Source: Lysobacter capsici
GTDB lineage: Bacteria; Pseudomonadota; Gammaproteobacteria; Xanthomonadales; Xanthomonadaceae
Direction: 5' to 3'
NCBI RefSeq assembly: GCF_014779555.2
Contig: NZ_CP094357.1
Span: 3,968,001 to 4,032,000 of the forward strand
Length of the DNA: 64,000 nucleotides
Shown: piece by piece, positions 54,047-63,932 of the stretch
How positions within the stretch are numbered: position 1 is the first letter of the stretch
How the letters are laid out: every line of letters begins with the position of its first letter
Position numbers and translations under genes: made by a program
The notes under the pieces: model-generated
Databases searched by the model: none
What the model was told of the DNA's origin: nothing
The model's input: only the letters and a program-made list of their open reading frames with translations

Positions 54047-57000
54047 GTGAGTTCCCCCAATCACGTGTCTGCCCTTTTGCCTAAAACCGGCCAGCAGCGC
54101 GCCTGGTGGCGCGCGCCGGCTTCGCCGTCCGCCCTGGCCTGGGCGATCGCCCGCGCCGGCGCCGACTACGACGGCCCGCTGCTGGCGGTCGCGCGCGACA
54201 ACCACGGCGCGCATCAACTCGAATCCGACCTGCGCACCCTGCTGGGCGCCGACGCCGGCCACGACGGCGCGTTGCCGGTCCTGAGCTTCCCGGATTGGGA
54301 AACCCTGCCCTACGACTTGTTCAGTCCGCACCCGGACATCGTCTCGCAGCGTCTGTCGGCTCTGCATCGCCTGCCCTCGCTCAAGCGCGGCATCGTGGTG
54401 GTGCCGGTGCAGACGCTGTTGCAGCGGCTGGCGCCGTTGCGGCATGTGGTCGGCGGCAGTTTCGATGTGCGCGTCGGCCAGCGCCTGGACCTCGACAACG
54501 AAAAACGCCGGCTCGAATCCGCCGGTTACCGGCATGTGCCGCAGGTGCTCGATCCGGGCGATTTCGCGGTCCGCGGCGGCTTGCTCGACGTCTACCCGAT
54601 GGGCGCCGACACGCCGTTCCGGGTCGAGATGCTCGACGACGAGATCGACACCATCCGCGCGTTCGATCCCGAATCGCAGCGCTCGCTCGACAAGATCGAC
54701 CGCGTGCACCTGTTGCCGGGCCGCGAAGTGCCGCTCGACGACGTCTCGCTCAAGCGCGCGCTCGATGCGCTGCGCGAACGCTTCGATCTCGATACCCGGC
54801 GCAGCGCGCTGTATCAGGATCTGAAGGCCGGCATCGCGCCCTCGGGCATCGAGTACTACCTGCCGCTGTTCTTCGAACAGACCGCGACCTTGTTCGATTA
54901 CCTCGGCGACAAGGTCCTGCCGGTGATCGCCGACGGCGCGCTGGAAGCGGCCGATCAATTCTGGAGCCACACCGGCGAACGCTACGAACAACGCCGCCAC
55001 GATCTCGAACGCCCGCTGCTGCCGCCCGATTCGCTGTACCTGACCCCGGTCGGCCTGCGCGAACGCCTCAATCAGGCCGCGCGCATCGAACTGTGCGGCG
55101 AACAGCATCCGCAACGCGCCAAGGCCGTCGCGCTGGGCGATCAACCCGCGCCGACCCTGCCGGTGGCCGCGCGCGACGCCGCGCCGGCCGAAGCGTTGAA
55201 GTCGTTCCTGGGCAGCTATCCCGGCCGCGTGCTGATCGCCGCCGACACCGCCGGCCGCCGCGAAGCGCTGCTCGAAGTGCTGCAGGCCGCGGCGCTGAAA
55301 CCCGATGTGGTCGCCGACTGGAAATCGTTCCGCGACGGCGCCAGCCGCTTCGCGATCGCGGTGGCGCCGCTCGACGACGGCTTCGCGCTCAGCGTACCGG
55401 CGCTGGCGATATTGACCGAACGCCAGCTGTTTCCCGAACGCGCCTCACAGCCGCGTCGGCGCAAGCGGGTCGGCCGCGAACCCGAAGCGATCATCCGCGA
55501 CCTGGGCGAGCTGTCCGAAGGCGCGCCGATCGTGCACGAGGATCACGGCGTCGGTCGCTACCGCGGCCTGATCGTGCTCGAAGCCGGCGGCCAACCCGGC
55601 GAATACCTGGAAATCGAATACGCCAAGGGCGACCGGCTGTACGTGCCGGTCGCGCAGTTGCACCTGATCAGCCGCTACTCCGGCGCTTCGGTCGAAACCG
55701 CGCCGCTGCACTCGCTCGGCGGCGAGCAATGGACCAAGGCCAAGCGCAAGGCCGCGGAAAAAGTCCGCGACGTGGCCGCCGAACTGCTGGAAATTCAGGC
55801 CAAGCGCCAGGCCCGCGCTGGCCTTGCATTGGACGTCGACCGTTCGATGTACGAACCGTTCGCGGCCGGTTTCCCGTTCGAGGAAACGCCCGATCAGCAT
55901 TCCTCGATCGAAGCGGTGATCCGCGACCTCGGCAGCAGCCAGCCGATGGACCGCGTGGTCTGCGGCGACGTGGGTTTCGGCAAGACCGAAGTCGCGGTGC
56001 GCGCGGCCTTCGTCGCCGCCACCGCCGGCAAGCAGGTCGCGGTGCTGGTGCCGACCACGTTGTTGGCCGAGCAGCATTACCGCAATTTCCGCGATCGGTT
56101 CGCCGATTGGCCGCTCAAGGTCGAGGTGCTGTCGCGGTTCAAGAGCACCAAGGAAATCAAGGCCGAACTGGAGAAGCTGACCGAGGGCAAGATCGATGTC
56201 GTGGTCGGCACCCATCGCCTGTTGCAGGGCGACGTGCGCTTCAAGGACCTCGGCCTGGTCATCGTCGACGAAGAACAGCGCTTCGGTGTGCGCCAGAAGG
56301 AAGCGCTCAAGGCGCTGCGCGCCAACGTGCATCTGTTGACTCTGACCGCGACGCCGATCCCGCGCACGCTCAACATGGCCATGGCCGGCCTGCGCGACCT
56401 GAGCATCATCGCCACCCCGCCCGCGCATCGCCTCGCCGTGCAGACCTTCGTCGTGCCCTGGGACGACATGCAATTGCGCGAAGCCTTCCAGCGCGAGCTG
56501 TCGCGCGGCGGCCAGGTGTATTTCCTGCATAACGATGTCGAGAGCATCGGCCGGATGAAGCGTCAGCTCGAGGAATTGGTGCCCGAGGCGCGCATCGGCG
56601 TCGCTCACGGCCAGATGGCCGAGCGCGAACTCGAAAGCGTCATGCTCGACTTCCACAAGCAGCGCTTCAACGTCCTGCTGTGCACGACCATCATCGAGTC
56701 GGGCATCGACATCCCGAACGCCAACACCATCATCATGAACCGCGCCGACAAGTTCGGCCTGGCGCAGTTGCATCAGCTGCGCGGCCGGGTCGGCCGTTCG
56801 CATCACCGCGCCTATGCGTATCTGGTGGTGCCCGACAAGCGCTCGATCACCTCCGACGCGCAAAAGCGCCTGGAAGCGATCGCTTCGATGGACGAGCTCG
56901 GCGCCGGTTTCACCCTGGCCACGCACGACCTGGAAATCCGCGGCGCCGGCGAGTTGCTCGGCGAGGATCAGAGCGGGCAGATGGCCGAGGTGGGTTTCAG

Positions 57001-57523
57001 CCTCTACACCGAATTGCTGGAACGCGCGGTGCGCTCGATCCGTCAGGGCAAGCTGCCCGATCTGGATTCGACCGAATCGCGCGGCGCCGAAGTCGAACTG
57101 CATATTCCGGCGCTGATTCCCGACGATTACCTGCCCGACGTGCACACCCGCCTGACCTTGTACAAGCGCATCAGCGGCGCGCGCGACAGCGAGGAACTGC
57201 GCGAGTTGCAGGTCGAGATGATCGACCGCTTCGGCCTGTTGCCCGACGCGGCCAAGCATCTGTTCGCGGTGGCCGAACTGAAGTTGATCGCGACCAACCT
57301 GGGCATCCGCAAACTCGACCTGGGCGACAAGGGCGGCCGCCTGCAGTTCGTCGAACGGCCGAACGTGGATCCGATGTCGGTGATCAAGCTGATCCAAGGC
57401 CAGCCGAAGCTGTATCAGATGGACGGGCCGGACAAGTTGCGGATCAAGCTGGACTTGCCCGATGCGCTGGCGCGATTGGCGGCGGCCAAGGGGTTGTTGA
57501 CCTTGCTCGATACCAAGCACTGA
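54047..57523 (+). CDS. mfd: Transcription-repair coupling factor Mfd
   Basis: 1158 residues (E. coli 1148). The UvrB-homology N-terminus has LSFPDWETLPYDLFSPHPDI; the RNA-polymerase-binding region has GRYRGLIVLEAGGQPGEYLEI; the RecG-like translocase has Walker A GDVGFGKTE and VDEEQRFGV, then IIESGIDIPNANTIIMNRAD and QLRGRVGRSHHRAYAY. It removes stalled RNA polymerase and recruits UvrA to template-strand lesions. The start is GTG at 54047. Confidence 0.97.
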   Translation: MSSPNHVSALLPKTGQQRAWWRAPASPSALAWAIARAGADYDGPLLAVARDNHGAHQLESDLRTLLGADAGHDGALPVLSFPDWETLPYDLFSPHPDIVSQRLSALHRLPSLKRGIVVVPVQTLLQRLAPLRHVVGGSFDVRVGQRLDLDNEKRRLESAGYRHVPQVLDPGDFAVRGGLLDVYPMGADTPFRVEMLDDEIDTIRAFDPESQRSLDKIDRVHLLPGREVPLDDVSLKRALDALRERFDLDTRRSALYQDLKAGIAPSGIEYYLPLFFEQTATLFDYLGDKVLPVIADGALEAADQFWSHTGERYEQRRHDLERPLLPPDSLYLTPVGLRERLNQAARIELCGEQHPQRAKAVALGDQPAPTLPVAARDAAPAEALKSFLGSYPGRVLIAADTAGRREALLEVLQAAALKPDVVADWKSFRDGASRFAIAVAPLDDGFALSVPALAILTERQLFPERASQPRRRKRVGREPEAIIRDLGELSEGAPIVHEDHGVGRYRGLIVLEAGGQPGEYLEIEYAKGDRLYVPVAQLHLISRYSGASVETAPLHSLGGEQWTKAKRKAAEKVRDVAAELLEIQAKRQARAGLALDVDRSMYEPFAAGFPFEETPDQHSSIEAVIRDLGSSQPMDRVVCGDVGFGKTEVAVRAAFVAATAGKQVAVLVPTTLLAEQHYRNFRDRFADWPLKVEVLSRFKSTKEIKAELEKLTEGKIDVVVGTHRLLQGDVRFKDLGLVIVDEEQRFGVRQKEALKALRANVHLLTLTATPIPRTLNMAMAGLRDLSIIATPPAHRLAVQTFVVPWDDMQLREAFQRELSRGGQVYFLHNDVESIGRMKRQLEELVPEARIGVAHGQMAERELESVMLDFHKQRFNVLLCTTIIESGIDIPNANTIIMNRADKFGLAQLHQLRGRVGRSHHRAYAYLVVPDKRSITSDAQKRLEAIASMDELGAGFTLATHDLEIRGAGELLGEDQSGQMAEVGFSLYTELLERAVRSIRQGKLPDLDSTESRGAEVELHIPALIPDDYLPDVHTRLTLYKRISGARDSEELRELQVEMIDRFGLLPDAAKHLFAVAELKLIATNLGIRKLDLGDKGGRLQFVERPNVDPMSVIKLIQGQPKLYQMDGPDKLRIKLDLPDALARLAAAKGLLTLLDTKH

Positions 57524-57562
57524 GGTCGAGCACCGGACATAACGCGCCGCGCGTTACGTCAT

Positions 57563-57706
57563 GCCCCCTTTGCAAAAGGGGGCGAGCGCCCGGCGTCGGC
57601 ACGATGTGCGACTGATCGGTAGCGCGGGGGATTCGCTTTTGCTTCGTCGCGATGATCGTGAGCGAAAAGCAAATCCCCCCTAGCCCCCCTTTTTCAAAGG
57701 GGGGAA
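57563..57706 (-). repeat. MITE-like 150-bp element, copy 3 (inverted)
   Basis: On the minus strand it begins CCCCCCTTTGAAAAAGGGGG, then GGGGGGATTTGCTTTTCGCT pairing with AAAAGCGAATCCCCC, and ends CCCCCTTTTGCAAAGGGGGC. It is the same element as at 23828 and 44051 in the opposite orientation. It lies 39 bases after mfd. The rest of the 57524-57928 gap has no gene. Confidence 0.85.
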
Positions 57707-57928
57707 CTGTTCGCCGCGAATTTCGCGGGCGCAGGCGTCGGAAATATCCGTGAGCCCCGCTTATGCGCCCCCGCGCCTATGTCATCTGCCCGCTTCGCTT
57801 TTACTCATTCCTCACTCCTCTCCACTCACTCCTCGCCCCACATAAGCCCTCATCCCCTGACATTCCACACTGCCCACCACCCCGCATCCGCCCTACCATC
57901 CGCGCTTCCCTACCTCGCCGCGCGCCTC

Positions 57929-58426
57929 ATGCCGTCTCGCCACGCACGCTTCCTCGCCCTCGCGCTGCTGATGCCGGCGCTGTCCACGCTCGCGCTCACC
58001 GCAGCCGCCGCCATGAAGATCGAACTCAGCCAACGCACCACGCTCAATCTCGCCGCGGTCAAGCAGATCGCCCAGGCCGCCGAAGACAAGGCGCGCGCCC
58101 AGGGCTTGAGCGTGTCGATCGCGATCGTCGACGACGCCGGTCGGCTCGTGCACTTCCAGCGCATGGACGGCACGCCGAACTCCAGCGTCGAGGTCGCCAT
58201 CGGCAAGGCCATGCATGCGGTCAATTACCGCCGCGATACCGCGTTCCACGAAAAGCTGCTCAGCGAGGGCAACAACGTCGTGCTCGGACTGCCGTCGATC
58301 ACCCCGATCGAAGGCGGCGTGCGCCTGCTGCACGGCGATCAGGTGATCGGCGGCATCGGCGTGTCCGGCGCGCGCGCCGCGCAGGACGGCGAGATCGCCC
58401 AGGCCGGCGCCGATGTGTTGAAGTAG
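57929..58426 (+). CDS. GlcG/HbpS-family protein, probably exported
   Basis: 165 residues. A signal peptide (ALALLMPALSTLALTAAAA) is followed by the GlcG/HbpS (DUF336) domain: LNLAAVKQIAQAAEDKARAQ, VSIAIVDDAGRLVHFQRMDG, SEGNNVVLGLPSITPIEGG and IGGIGVSGARAAQDGEIAQAG. Such proteins bind heme or cofactors and are often near oxidase genes. An upstream in-frame opening at 57779 is threonine/serine-rich repeat sequence; I prefer 57929. Confidence 0.8.
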   Translation: MPSRHARFLALALLMPALSTLALTAAAAMKIELSQRTTLNLAAVKQIAQAAEDKARAQGLSVSIAIVDDAGRLVHFQRMDGTPNSSVEVAIGKAMHAVNYRRDTAFHEKLLSEGNNVVLGLPSITPIEGGVRLLHGDQVIGGIGVSGARAAQDGEIAQAGADVLK

Positions 58427-58471
58427 GCCGGTCGCAGCATCCGCACTTCGAAGCGTTTCAGGGATATCAGC

Positions 58472-58990
58472 ATGGCTCCGATCACTCGTCTTTCCGCCCT
58501 GAGCTTGAGCGTCTTGCTCGCCGCCTGCGCGAGCGCGCCGCCGATACCGACGCAGAACTCGAGTTTCGTGATCGTGCGCCACGCCGAAAAAGCCAACGAC
58601 GATCCGCGCGATCCCAACCTGAGCGAAGCCGGCCGCGCGCGCGCCGAGCGCCTCGCCGCCGCGCTGAAAAACCAGCCGGTGCGCGCGGTCTATGCCACCG
58701 CGTATCGCCGCACCCAGCAGACCGGCGAACCGACCGCGCGATCGCACGGCCTGCAGGTCGTCACCTACGACGCCAAACAGCCGGCAACCGATTTCGCCGC
58801 GAGCCTGCGACGCGAGCACACCGCCGGCACGGTGCTGGTGGTCGCTCACAGCAATACCGCGCCCGACATCGCCGCGGCACTGTGCCAATGCACGGTGGCG
58901 CCGATGGCGGAAACCGAATTCGACCGGCGCATGCGCATCGACTTCGATCGCGACGGCCATCCGCGCTACACCGAATCGCGCGATCAGTGA
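58472..58990 (+). CDS. Histidine phosphatase-family lipoprotein
   Basis: 172 residues. A lipobox at C19 (SVLLAAC) suggests a membrane-anchored lipoprotein. The phosphatase core has VIVRHAEKANDD with the catalytic His, LSEAGRARAERLAAAL, and VVAHSNTAPDIAAAL. It is related to phosphoglycerate mutase/SixA-type enzymes and would dephosphorylate an extracytoplasmic substrate. It starts 45 bases after the GlcG-like gene. Confidence 0.85.
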   Translation: MAPITRLSALSLSVLLAACASAPPIPTQNSSFVIVRHAEKANDDPRDPNLSEAGRARAERLAAALKNQPVRAVYATAYRRTQQTGEPTARSHGLQVVTYDAKQPATDFAASLRREHTAGTVLVVAHSNTAPDIAAALCQCTVAPMAETEFDRRMRIDFDRDGHPRYTESRDQ

Positions 58991-59073
58991 CGCGGCGCGC
59001 GGCTGGACGCGCCATCGAAGATCGCCGAGCATGCTCCTGCCCGTTCGTTTGTCCGCCCGCAGGGAGTTCCGCC

Positions 59074-59484
59074 ATGAAATTCGCGTTGATCGCCTTGATG
59101 CTGTCGTGCGTGTTCGCCCTGACCGCCTGCGCGCACGCCGCGCCGTCGGATCCCGCCGATGCCAAGCCCAACGGTGGCGACGCCGCCCGGCCGGGTCAGC
59201 CGCTGTCGATGCAACCCGGCGATGAAGTGACCCTGCCCGACCACTCGCGGCTGCGTTTCGTCGCCGTCACCGCCGATTCGCGCTGCAAGCCGGGCCTGCA
59301 GTGCATCTGGGCCGGCGATGCGACGCTCGAGTTCCAGTGGACCGCCAGCGATGGTAAGAAGACTAGCGTGTCGCTCAACACGCCGGCGGAACCGAGCAAG
59401 AGCGCGGGTGCGTGGACGTTCGAATTGCAGGCGCTGGATTTCGCCGAGCCGCCGCATGCGACGGTGCAATTCCAGGCGAAGTGA
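59074..59484 (+). CDS. Lipoprotein of unknown function
   Basis: 136 residues. A lipobox at C19 (FALTAC) is followed by SLSMQPGDEVTLPDHSRLRF, ADSRCKPGLQCIWAGDATLEFQW and LNTPAEPSKSAGAW. The CKPGLQCIWAGDA segment, with two cysteines, recurs in small bacterial lipoproteins I cannot name. AGGGAG lies eight bases before the ATG. It follows the phosphatase gene on the same strand. Confidence 0.75.
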   Translation: MKFALIALMLSCVFALTACAHAAPSDPADAKPNGGDAARPGQPLSMQPGDEVTLPDHSRLRFVAVTADSRCKPGLQCIWAGDATLEFQWTASDGKKTSVSLNTPAEPSKSAGAWTFELQALDFAEPPHATVQFQAK

Positions 59485-59717
59485 TGGGCCGATCGTGGGC
59501 TCGGCGTCCACCGGATCGATAGCGGCCCAAGGCCGGCGACCACTGTCGCGATGGGCGCCATCTCGCTCGCTGCCGCACCGCATCGCGCACGCGGCGCAAG
59601 CACCCGGTCCCGTGCCTCGACCAAGCGCGGCAACTGCAACACCGAGTTGCAGCATCGACACCGCGAATGCATAAAAGTCATGCCAATCTGCGGGTATCAG
59701 TCCCGCAGGAGTCCGCC

Positions 59718-60578
59718 ATGACCACGATCATCGCCCCGCGCATCCACGACCTGGGCGGGTTCCAGGTGCGCCGCGCCGTGCCGAGCGTGCAGGCGCGTTC
59801 GGTCGGTCCGTTCGTGTTCGTCGACCACATGGGCCCGGCCGCGTTCGAACCCGGCCACGGCATCGACGTGCGCCCGCATCCGCATATCGGCCTGGCCACG
59901 GTGACCTTCCTGTGGGCCGGTGCGATCGGCCATCGCGACACCCTGGGCAGCGTGCAGGACATCCATCCCGGCGACGTCAACTGGATGACCGCCGGCCGCG
60001 GCATCGCCCACTCCGAACGCACCCCGGACAAACCGCGCGCCGACGGCCATCCGCTGCACGGCATGCAGACCTGGGTCGCGCTACCGCGCTCGTTCGAGGA
60101 AACCGCGCCGGCCTTCCACCATCATCCCGCCGCGACCTTGCCGCAATTGCACCGCGACGGTGCCTGGTTGCGCGTGGTCGCCGGCCGCGGCTTCGGTCAG
60201 GAATCGCCGGTGCGCGTATTCGCCGACACGCTGTACGTGGCCATCGATCTGGACCCGGGCAAGGAGCTCGAGATCGAGGACAGCCACGCCGAGCGCGCGT
60301 TGTATCTGCTCGAAGGTCAGGCCCAGCTCGATGGCGCCGACCTGCCGGAAAAACACCTGATCGTGCTCGATCCCGGCAGCCGGCCGCGGCTGCGCGCGAA
60401 GACCCCGGTCAAGGCCATGTTGCTCGGCGGCGAACCGCTGGATGGGCCGCGCCATCTGTGGTGGAACTTCGTCTCAAGCTCGCGTGAGCGGATCGAACAG
60501 GCCAAGCAGGACTGGGCCGAGGGACGATTCGGTCACATCCCGGGTGAGCACGAATTCATTCCATTACCTGAACGGTGA
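59718..60578 (+). CDS. Pirin-family protein
   Basis: 286 residues, bicupin. The metal-binding segment is RPHPHIGLATVTFLWAGAIGHRD, followed by HPGDVNWMTAGRGIAHSE and a C-terminal MLLGGEPLDGPRHLWWNFVSSSRERIEQAK. Pirins bind Fe and some have quercetinase activity; the role here is unknown. CAGGAG precedes the ATG. A second, different pirin is at 62806. Confidence 0.9.
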   Translation: MTTIIAPRIHDLGGFQVRRAVPSVQARSVGPFVFVDHMGPAAFEPGHGIDVRPHPHIGLATVTFLWAGAIGHRDTLGSVQDIHPGDVNWMTAGRGIAHSERTPDKPRADGHPLHGMQTWVALPRSFEETAPAFHHHPAATLPQLHRDGAWLRVVAGRGFGQESPVRVFADTLYVAIDLDPGKELEIEDSHAERALYLLEGQAQLDGADLPEKHLIVLDPGSRPRLRAKTPVKAMLLGGEPLDGPRHLWWNFVSSSRERIEQAKQDWAEGRFGHIPGEHEFIPLPER

Positions 60579-60685
60579 CTTTTCCGAATCTGGCGTTTGT
60601 CAATCCCCGCAAAGTGGACTAAGGTCACAACCTATAGGACTCGCAACACCGCTTAACCATACATCCGGTTGCAGGGGGAAGTGTC

Positions 60686-61165
60686 GTGAAGTCATGGGGA
60701 AAGAACCAGCACGCTGTGCCGTGGCTGGTGTTGTTGTTCGCATTGTGTGCCAACGCCAAAGCCCAGGACGCCGCTGCGGATGACCCGGGCAATTGCCCGG
60801 CGTTGCCCGCCAGCACCGGCTTGCGTTGGGAGTACCGCGCCAGCGCGGATTCGGATTTCTGCCGCGCTCTGCGCGCCGACGGCTCGGAAGCCTTCGGCCT
60901 GTACATCGCCAGCAAATCGCCGTTCTCGCCCAAACGCAGCGACCGTGCCGAAGCCAGCACGATCGACGGCAAGGCGATGTACTGGTATCGCGGCGAGCTC
61001 GCCGGCAAGCCCGATATCCAGGTCCGCGAGACGCTGATCGAAATCGGCTCGGGCAAGATCGCGCACATCTGGCTGCAGGCCTCCTCGCCCGATCAGCTCA
61101 AGGAGGTCATCGGCCAGACCGAGGGCCTGCGATTTCCGTCGGCCCAACTGAGCGCGAACAAGTAA
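60686..61165 (+). CDS. Secreted protein of unknown function
   Basis: 159 residues with a signal peptide (VPWLVLLFALCANAKAQ). The mature part has PGNCPALPASTGLRWEYRAS, DFCRALRADGSEAFGLYIAS and KIAHIWLQASSPDQLKEVIG, and two cysteines. GGGGGA precedes the GTG start at 60686. A strong terminator follows at 61186. I do not recognise the family. Confidence 0.75.
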   Translation: MKSWGKNQHAVPWLVLLFALCANAKAQDAAADDPGNCPALPASTGLRWEYRASADSDFCRALRADGSEAFGLYIASKSPFSPKRSDRAEASTIDGKAMYWYRGELAGKPDIQVRETLIEIGSGKIAHIWLQASSPDQLKEVIGQTEGLRFPSAQLSANK

Positions 61166-61185
61166 TTCAGGCAGTACGTCCCAAC

Positions 61186-61218
61186 AAAGCGACCGCGCTG
61201 GCTCAGCGCGGTCGCTTT
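61186..61218. terminator. Terminator after the secreted gene
   Basis: AAAGCGACCGCGCTG-GCT-CAGCGCGGTCGCTTT with A/T flanks, 20 bases after the stop. Confidence 0.9.
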
Positions 61219-61385
61219 ACTGTGTCCGCGCTCCACATTTGTGACGTGTTGCTCATTTTTGAGGAATCGGCCAGCATAAGAATGGCCTGGCTGAACAGGG
61301 TCGAACTGCCCCGTTCCAAGACTGAACAGGGTTGATCGTCGATCCGCAGGGCCTGCATGCCCCACTACCTCAAAGGATGACGATC

Positions 61386-62096
61386 ATGATCAAGCGACTC
61401 GGTGCGGAGTTCATCGGTACCTTCTGGCTGGTGCTCGGCGGCTGCGGCAGCGCCGTGCTGGCGGCCAATTTCGGTGGCGCGGGCAATCCGCTCGGCATCG
61501 GGCTGCTCGGCGTGGCGCTGGCGTTCGGCTTGACCGTGTTGACCGGCGCGTATGCGTTCGGCCACATCTCCGGCGGCCATTTCAATCCGGCGGTGAGTTT
61601 CGGCCTGTGGGCCGGCGGCCGGTTCCCGGCCAAGGACCTGTTTCCGTACATCGTCGCCCAGGTGCTCGGCGGCATCCTCGCCGGTTTCATCCTGCTGCAG
61701 ATCGCCAGCGGCAACGGCAGTTTCGCGATCGACCCCAACGCGGCCGGCACCTTCGCCAGCAACGGCTACGACCTGATGTCGCCCGGCGGTTATTCGCTGA
61801 CCGCGGCGCTGCTGACCGAAGTGGTGATGACCGCGATGTTCCTGATCATCATCCTCGGCGCCACCCACAAGAACGCGCCGGCCGGCTTCGCGCCGATCGC
61901 GATCGGCCTGGGCCTGACCTTGATCCATCTGATCAGCATTCCGGTGACCAACACCTCGGTCAATCCCGCGCGTTCGACCGGCGTGGCCTTGTTCGCGGGC
62001 GCCGCGGCCATGAGCCAGTTGTGGCTGTTCTGGGTCGCGCCGATCGTCGGCGGCCTGCTCGGCGGCGCGGTGTATCGCTGGCTCGGCAAGGATTGA
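61386..62096 (+). CDS. aqpZ: Aquaporin Z
   Basis: 236 residues, six membrane segments. Both NPA boxes are present ([13 protein letters not shown] and [16 protein letters not shown]), plus ARSTG with the selectivity-filter arginine. It is a water channel of the inner membrane. I chose the ATG at 61386 (MIKRLGAEF): AAAGG lies nine bases upstream, whereas the ATG at 61377 abuts it. A strong terminator follows at 62113. Confidence 0.95.
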   Translation: MIKRLGAEFIGTFWLVLGGCGSAVLAANFGGAGNPLGIGLLGVALAFGLTVLTGAYAFGHISGGHFNPAVSFGLWAGGRFPAKDLFPYIVAQVLGGILAGFILLQIASGNGSFAIDPNAAGTFASNGYDLMSPGGYSLTAALLTEVVMTAMFLIIILGATHKNAPAGFAPIAIGLGLTLIHLISIPVTNTSVNPARSTGVALFAGAAAMSQLWLFWVAPIVGGLLGGAVYRWLGKD

Positions 62097-62112
62097 AACC
62101 TCGCTCGATTGG

Positions 62113-62148
62113 AAACGAAAAGCCGCGCATCTGCGCGGCTTTTCGTTT
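62113..62148. terminator. Terminator after aqpZ
   Basis: AAACGAAAAGCCGCGCA-TC-TGCGCGGCTTTTCGTTT, 16 bases after the aqpZ stop, with A/T flanks so it can act on both strands. Confidence 0.9.
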
Positions 62149-62302
62149 AGGTGAGGCGCTGGGCGCGCGGCTTCTCTGCGAGCAACGCGCGTCGATCGCT
62201 TGAGCGCGATGCGACCCGACCTGCACCGCAACGATCTGTGCGAAACGACGACGAACGCGCAAGATCGATGTTGCAACGATCCGCGCGCCCATGCGAGGTC
62301 GA

Positions 62303-62548
62303 CTAATGCACCGCCTCGTTCGCGACCTCGATCGCGGTCTGCTGCAGCTGCGCGGCCAGTCGCGCGTTGCCGACCGCGTCGGCGGCGTTGAGCATCTGCG
62401 ATACCGCCTGCAATTGCTTGATGCCGCGCGGCGGGATCTTCTTGAGTTTGCCGCCGACGATCATCCAGCCGCTGGCGCCGTTGGCGACGCCGGCCGATAC
62501 GAAGGTGGCGACGAGGGTGATCTGTTTGGGGTCGAGCTGGGTGGCCAT
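62303..62548 (-). CDS. Small unknown protein
   Basis: 81 residues, no signal peptide. A conserved-looking N-terminus (LDPKQITLVATFVSAGVANG) is followed by a hydrophobic stretch (ASGWMIVGG) and two helices (GIKQLQAVSQMLNAADAVG, ARLAAQLQQTAIEVANEAVH). AAGGAG lies nine bases before the ATG, a strong ribosome site, which supports translation. Family not recognised. It is alone between aqpZ and a pirin gene. Confidence 0.72.
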   Translation of the reverse strand: MATQLDPKQITLVATFVSAGVANGASGWMIVGGKLKKIPPRGIKQLQAVSQMLNAADAVGNARLAAQLQQTAIEVANEAVH

Positions 62549-62743
62549 GCGATGTTGCTCCTTGTGACGCCCACCGCCGCCTGCGCGGCCGCGCGCGTGT
62601 CTGCGCCCATCGCCGCGGGCCTGCGTCGATGTTGCGTCCGATAGAAAACAACGCGCGCGCCAGCGGGCGGCTGACGTATCGCGGCTGAAACATCCGCGTT
62701 CAAGTACGCACGAAACTAGCCGCGCATGCGAATACCGGCGCGC

Positions 62744-62777
62744 AAAAACCAAAGGCCACGCTCGCGCGTGGCCTTTT
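62744..62777 (-). terminator. Terminator after the second pirin gene
   Basis: On the minus strand AAAGGCCACG-CGCGAG-CGTGGCCTTT is followed by GGTTTTT. It lies about 30 bases past the pirin stop at 62806. Confidence 0.88.
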
Positions 62778-62805
62778 TCGTCGCGGCTTCCTGCATCGAT
62801 CGCGA

Positions 62806-63666
62806 TCAGAACTTGCCTTCCTGGAAATCGACGAAGGCCTGCATCACTTCCTGCTTGGTGTTCATCACGAACGGACCGTAACGCGCGACCGGCTCGCGCA
62901 GCGGCCGTCCGGCGATCACGATCAGGCGGCTGTCCTGCTTCGCATCACCCAGCTTGAGCACGTTGCCGCCCGACAGCACGGCCAGTTCCTGCGCATCGAC
63001 CGCGCGCGCGTCCTCGCCGTCGCCGATTTGCACGCCGCCTTCGTAGACGTACGCGAAGGCGTTGTGGCCTTCGGGCAATTCGTACTCCCAGCTCGCGCCG
63101 GCCTCGAGCGCGATGTCGAGGTAGACCGGGTCGGTCGCCGGCTGCGCGATCGGGCCACGCACATCACCGATGCGTCCGGCGATCAGCTTGATCCGCACGC
63201 CGTCGGCCGGCTGCAACTGGACGATGCGGTCGGGCGCGAACTCCTGGTATTTCGGTTCGGTCATCTTCTCGCGCGCCGGCAGGTTGACCCACAGCTGGAA
63301 GCCGCGCATGCGGCCGGCTTCCTGCTCGGGCATTTCCGAGTGCACCAGGCCGCGACCGGCGGTCATCCACTGCACGCTGCCGGGGACCAGCACGCCTTCG
63401 TTGCCGTGGTTGTCCTTGTGGCGCATTCGGCCGTCGAGCATGTAGGTGACGGTCTCGAAGCCGCGGTGCGGGTGCTCCGGGAAGCCGGCGAGGTAATCCT
63501 CGGGCTGGTCGGTGCCGAATTCGTCGAGCAGCAGGAACGGGTCGAGGTCGGGCAGCTGCGGGCCGCCGATGACCCGGGTCAGGCGAACCCCGGCGCCATC
63601 GGAGGTCGGCTGGCCGCGCAGCTTGCGGCCGACGCGGGCGTAAGCGGTGGGGGTGGCGGTGGCCAT
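62806..63666 (-). CDS. Pirin-family protein
   Basis: 286 residues, bicupin. Metal-binding residues are in EHPHRGFETVTYMLDGRMRHKD, followed by VQWMTAGRGLVHSEMPEQEAGRMRG, and the C-terminal domain ends YGPFVMNTKQEVMQAFVDFQ. It differs from the pirin at 59718 and belongs to the YhhW-like branch. It is transcribed toward the terminator at 62744. Confidence 0.92.
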   Translation of the reverse strand: MATATPTAYARVGRKLRGQPTSDGAGVRLTRVIGGPQLPDLDPFLLLDEFGTDQPEDYLAGFPEHPHRGFETVTYMLDGRMRHKDNHGNEGVLVPGSVQWMTAGRGLVHSEMPEQEAGRMRGFQLWVNLPAREKMTEPKYQEFAPDRIVQLQPADGVRIKLIAGRIGDVRGPIAQPATDPVYLDIALEAGASWEYELPEGHNAFAYVYEGGVQIGDGEDARAVDAQELAVLSGGNVLKLGDAKQDSRLIVIAGRPLREPVARYGPFVMNTKQEVMQAFVDFQEGKF

Positions 63667-63821
63667 GGGTGGTTCCTATCGGGACGCCGGATTGGCGATG
63701 GGCATAGGATGCCACCGCATTTTCGGAACGACAGAGCACAAAATGCAATCATAAGTCACATAAACAGAACGATAAGCCGCCGTCGTCCGCTTACGTCTTA
63801 CGTCTCACCCACGCAGCTTGT

Positions 63822-63932
63822 CCCCCTCTCCCGCTTGCGGGAGAGGGCCGGGGTGAGGGAAACGGGATTGCGCAGAACTTCGGCGGCTGGAGTGCCCTCA
63901 CCCTCCCCTCTCCCGCAAGCGGGAGAGGGAAA
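63822..63932. repeat. Inverted pair of CTCTCCC-type palindromes
   Basis: CCCTCTCCCGCTTGCGGGAG continues as AGGGCCGGGGTGAGGG (about 63825-63859). The opposite-facing copy is CCCTCACCCTCCCCTCTCCC with GCAAGCGGGAGAGGG (about 63896-63929). They lie at the right edge; the rest of 63667-64000 has no gene that I can see. Confidence 0.88.

Noticed and set aside
55445-57520. 691-residue minus-strand frame
   Set aside because: Antisense to mfd and without recognisable motifs.
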